This document shows positions 61,885-64,000 of a DNA stretch of 64,000 nucleotides, piece after piece. Where the stretch lies: contig WPIO01000001.1 in NCBI GenBank assembly GCA_009760855.2, positions 4,544,001-4,608,000 of the forward strand, read 5' to 3'. Below the pieces are notes generated by a model. It made no database searches. It had not been told where the DNA came from and was given only the letters and a program-made list of their open reading frames with translations. The stretch is from Cristatella mucedo. Taxonomy: Eukaryota; Bryozoa; Phylactolaemata; Cristatellidae. Position 1 is the stretch's first letter, and each line of letters begins with the position of its first letter. Position numbers and translations under genes: made by a program.

Positions 61885-62095
61885 GGTTAATAACAATAAT
61901 AATAATAATTCACTTGATAAAGCGCCCTCAGAGAACTCAATCTCTCTCTAGGCGCTTTACATTTGCTGTAAAGTGAAATGCAATTGAATGGTAAGTAAAA
62001 TCATGCTTGAAAAACAAACGAGATGAATAATGTGGTTAGGGGTGACATGCACAGGGTCAGCATGCAAATGTGGTCAGTAGCAGCATGGTTAAGCC
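61885..62095 (-). mobile_element. LINE family 1 3' tail, antisense
   Basis: An (AAT)n-like tail at 61889-61908, then CACTTGATAAAGCGCCCTCA and TCTAGGCGCTTTACATTTGC. 5'-truncated to about 200 bp. A clean example of the family 3' terminus. Confidence 0.8.
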
Positions 62096-62427
62096 GCGTG
62101 CCGCAATCCTGTCTCGCTAGTTAACTTTATGAATACAAAGTTTGCATATATCTACATGTATTTACATAGCTATGTGCATGCGCACGTTTTATATTCTGAA
62201 TAGAATCTGTAACTATAGACATGCAATATGTGCGGTGTAAATACAGGCGTAAACGCTACGTACTTCAAATACTTGAAAAACTGCATGTGCTTTATAAATT
62301 AGGTAAAGCTTAGCGCGAACTAGCATAATCAGGAGCAAAGTTTTGCATTTAGTGTGCATTCGACCGCCTCATTTAAGTGTACGAAGAAGTGCCATGGCGG
62401 CTATTACTCCGCTTTCAGTGGGCAATA

Positions 62428-62508
62428 GAGAATTGCATGCACCTGGACTCGAACCCTCAACCTTTGTCGTACAGTCCGAACCCCTAGCCAATTAACGAAA
62501 CTAGCTTG
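62428..62508 (-). mobile_element. tRNA-like SINE head, antisense
   Basis: The reverse complement contains TTGGCTAGGGGTTCGG and GAGGGTTCGAGTCCAGG, a clear B box. No tRNA cloverleaf can be closed, so it is read as a SINE head. Confidence 0.45.
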
Positions 62509-62680
62509 TAATCACATTGTGAACCAAAAGCCCAAGATAAAATACTGCAGACATCCCTCGACTTTAGTTGTTCAATACTCCGCATAAAACGTTTCGGGTC
62601 CTACAACTTTCAAGTACATACAGTTGAAGTGTGCACTGTATGTGCTCGCTTCTACCTCACGCTTTATCTTTGTCATTTAG

Positions 62681-62818
62681 ATTACGAAGAATGGACAAGT
62701 TACTTTGGCTCCCGCCCAGTACTTAACGACTGGTCCTCACTGGCTCAGTATATCGGGACAGAACCTTCTGGGTGCTGCTAGCGATAACGTGACAGTAATT
62801 GTTGACTATGGAGTGAAA
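62681..62818 (+). CDS. Module VII exon D
   Basis: The exon is 46 codons, phase 0 on both sides, with acceptor TGTCATTTAG and donor GTAAGT. It encodes ITKNGQVTLAPAQYLTTGPH, then WLSISGQNLLGAASDNVTVI, and ends YGVK. It has the same length as the D exons of modules III-V. Confidence 0.83.
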
Positions 62819-62959
62819 GTAAGTCTTGGAAATGAGAAAATATTCTTGCGATGTTAATGCGGTAGGACAAAACTGGTATGCGAGTCGTGGACTGCTGAAT
62901 TTTGCTTCAGGGTAATACATATTTTTTAAAGGCACATTTATTTTTGCTGTACTTTTTAG

Positions 62960-63121
62960 AACGTCACTCTTCAAACCAGTTCAGTGTATCTACAGCCCAT
63001 GCAGCCATTAGCTGTCACGGTGACAATTGGTAATGGATCGAGAGTTAACTTGAATATGACCTATGGAGATGATAATTCTGACGCAACTTACATTGATAAC
63101 GACGTGACATCGACCAACAAG
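62960..63121 (+). CDS. Second extra-pair exon 1: PKD N-terminal half
   Basis: The exon is 54 codons, phase 0 on both sides, with acceptor CTTTTTAG and donor GTATTT. It encodes NVTLQTSSVYLQPMQPLAVT, then GSRVNLNMTYGDDNSDATYI, a PKD YGDD turn. It has the same length, phase and position (after a D exon) as 54458-54619. Confidence 0.83.
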
Positions 63122-63744
63122 GTATTTTTCTCTCATGTCATGTAGTAGTAGCACTTCGTAGCGTCTTTTTTAATTTGCAATAAATTATGAGCTTAACTAC
63201 TCAATAGGTCAAGGGTGAGAGATGAAATAGTATATTAGTGCTGAGCTGAGTACAGGCTGATGATATAGGTCGATGTGGCTAATATTGGTTATGTATTTCT
63301 CGAGAAAACTCGTACTTGGTATTATTGTCCTGCAAAAACTTGAATTGTGGACCGCCGCAAAGTTTTTTTTTCTAAGCAACCTGCGGAAGTTCTTTTGAAG
63401 CCCGTTAGAGTACCTCACAGAGAGAAATAAGTCTTCCGGAAGAATGTATCTAAAATTATCCGCTATCGTTCTTGATATTCCCAAGTAAATCGTTTCATCC
63501 GCTCACATCGCAACGCCTGCCTACGGCCAGCCGATTGCTCCTAGCTTTATAGCATATGGAGGGCTGGCGCACTAAAAATCCAGGTAATAATGAGGAGCAC
63601 GCTTACTGAAAGGTGCCTGGCTAATTTCTCTGACCTTTTACATCTTGGTATCTGTGAAGCTCAAATGATAAAAGCCTACCTTACCTGTCTCTAGGGTGTG
63701 CATTCGAATAGGACTATCGGAAGCTAACCGTCATAGTCCCCCTG

Positions 63745-63885
63745 TCTTAGTTTAGGGATAAGGTGATCGCACTTCACTACCTGGGTTGTGGGTTCGAGTC
63801 CTGAAGTGGGCAATCCTGTATTGACCATTGCCAGTAGTGGTGATGGCCGTGAAGACTCTTTTTTTACTATATAGAAAGGTAATTA
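63745..63885 (+). mobile_element. tRNA-derived SINE
   Basis: AGGGATAAGGTGATCGCAC (A box), TGTGGGTTCGAGTCCTGAAG (B box), then the family body GCAATCCTGTATTGACC. It lies just upstream of the last partial exon. Confidence 0.75.
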
Positions 63886-63960
63886 ATTCATCTAGCCTTT
63901 TTATTCTTTATTTATCAGAAGTCAACTAAGTTAACTCTCATTCATTTTGCTAGTTTTCAG

Positions 63961-64000
63961 ACATTTCGCTCACTGGAAAGTTATTCGACGCACATCCCGC
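63961..64000 (+). CDS. Possible next PKD exon, cut by window end
   Basis: It follows CTAGTTTTCAG, a good acceptor. In the expected phase 0 it reads TFRSLESYSTHIP, resembling the F-x-x-x-x-x-Y closing strands of a PKD domain, as at 56922. With only 40 bases visible it could be chance. Confidence 0.38.

Noticed and set aside
63745-63820. Possible tRNA gene
   Set aside because: A and B boxes are present, but the body matches the dispersed SINE family, so it was called a SINE.

Overview
The window is animal nuclear DNA. It has small exons with GT-AG introns, abundant non-LTR retrotransposon fragments, tRNA-derived SINEs and long CT/TA/TG microsatellites. No bacterial operon, rRNA or CRISPR structure is visible. 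The LINE types and PKD-rich ectodomain fit a non-vertebrate metazoan, but the species cannot be resolved from the sequence alone.

Almost everything belongs to one plus-strand gene that runs off the right end and probably starts left of, or within, the first 4.6 kb. I reconstructed 33 complete internal exons (4625-63121) plus a tentative partial one at the right edge. Every junction I read uses GT-AG, and splice phases match at each join. The joined frame is open for about 1,874 codons. The product is a string of about 20 PKD-like (polycystic kidney disease, Ig-like) domains with many N-glycosylation sequons. This is the kind of ectodomain seen in polycystin-1/REJ-type and related large surface proteins. 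No start codon, signal peptide, transmembrane segment, GPS, REJ or PLAT region is in view, so the protein type is not settled.

The exons follow a repeated five-exon cassette, called E-A-B-C-D here. Typical sizes are about 100, 135-157, 166-187, 263-272 and 135-138 nt, with entry phases 0-2-0-1-0. Each cassette encodes three PKD-like domains. Layout: module I (A-D, 4625-9290), module II (E split in two, 14862-29591), module III (E at 32636, A-D 39248-40709), modules IV and V (42155-47532 and 48974-54341), an extra exon pair (54458-54619 and 56922-57371), module VII (57542-62818), then the start of another extra pair (62960-63121).

Modules III-V lie in a near-identical tandem triplication with a period of about 6.8 kb (36.7-54.4 kb). 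Its breakpoints are in a phase-2 intron, so each copy adds one in-frame 272-codon cassette. An older, diverged partial copy (31.6-33.45 kb) lies upstream, separated by a LINE block. Introns carry two LINE families, mostly antisense to the gene, a tRNA-SINE family, and a 186-bp hAT MITE at 56630-56815. I recognise that MITE as the SPIN-type element known for horizontal transfer.
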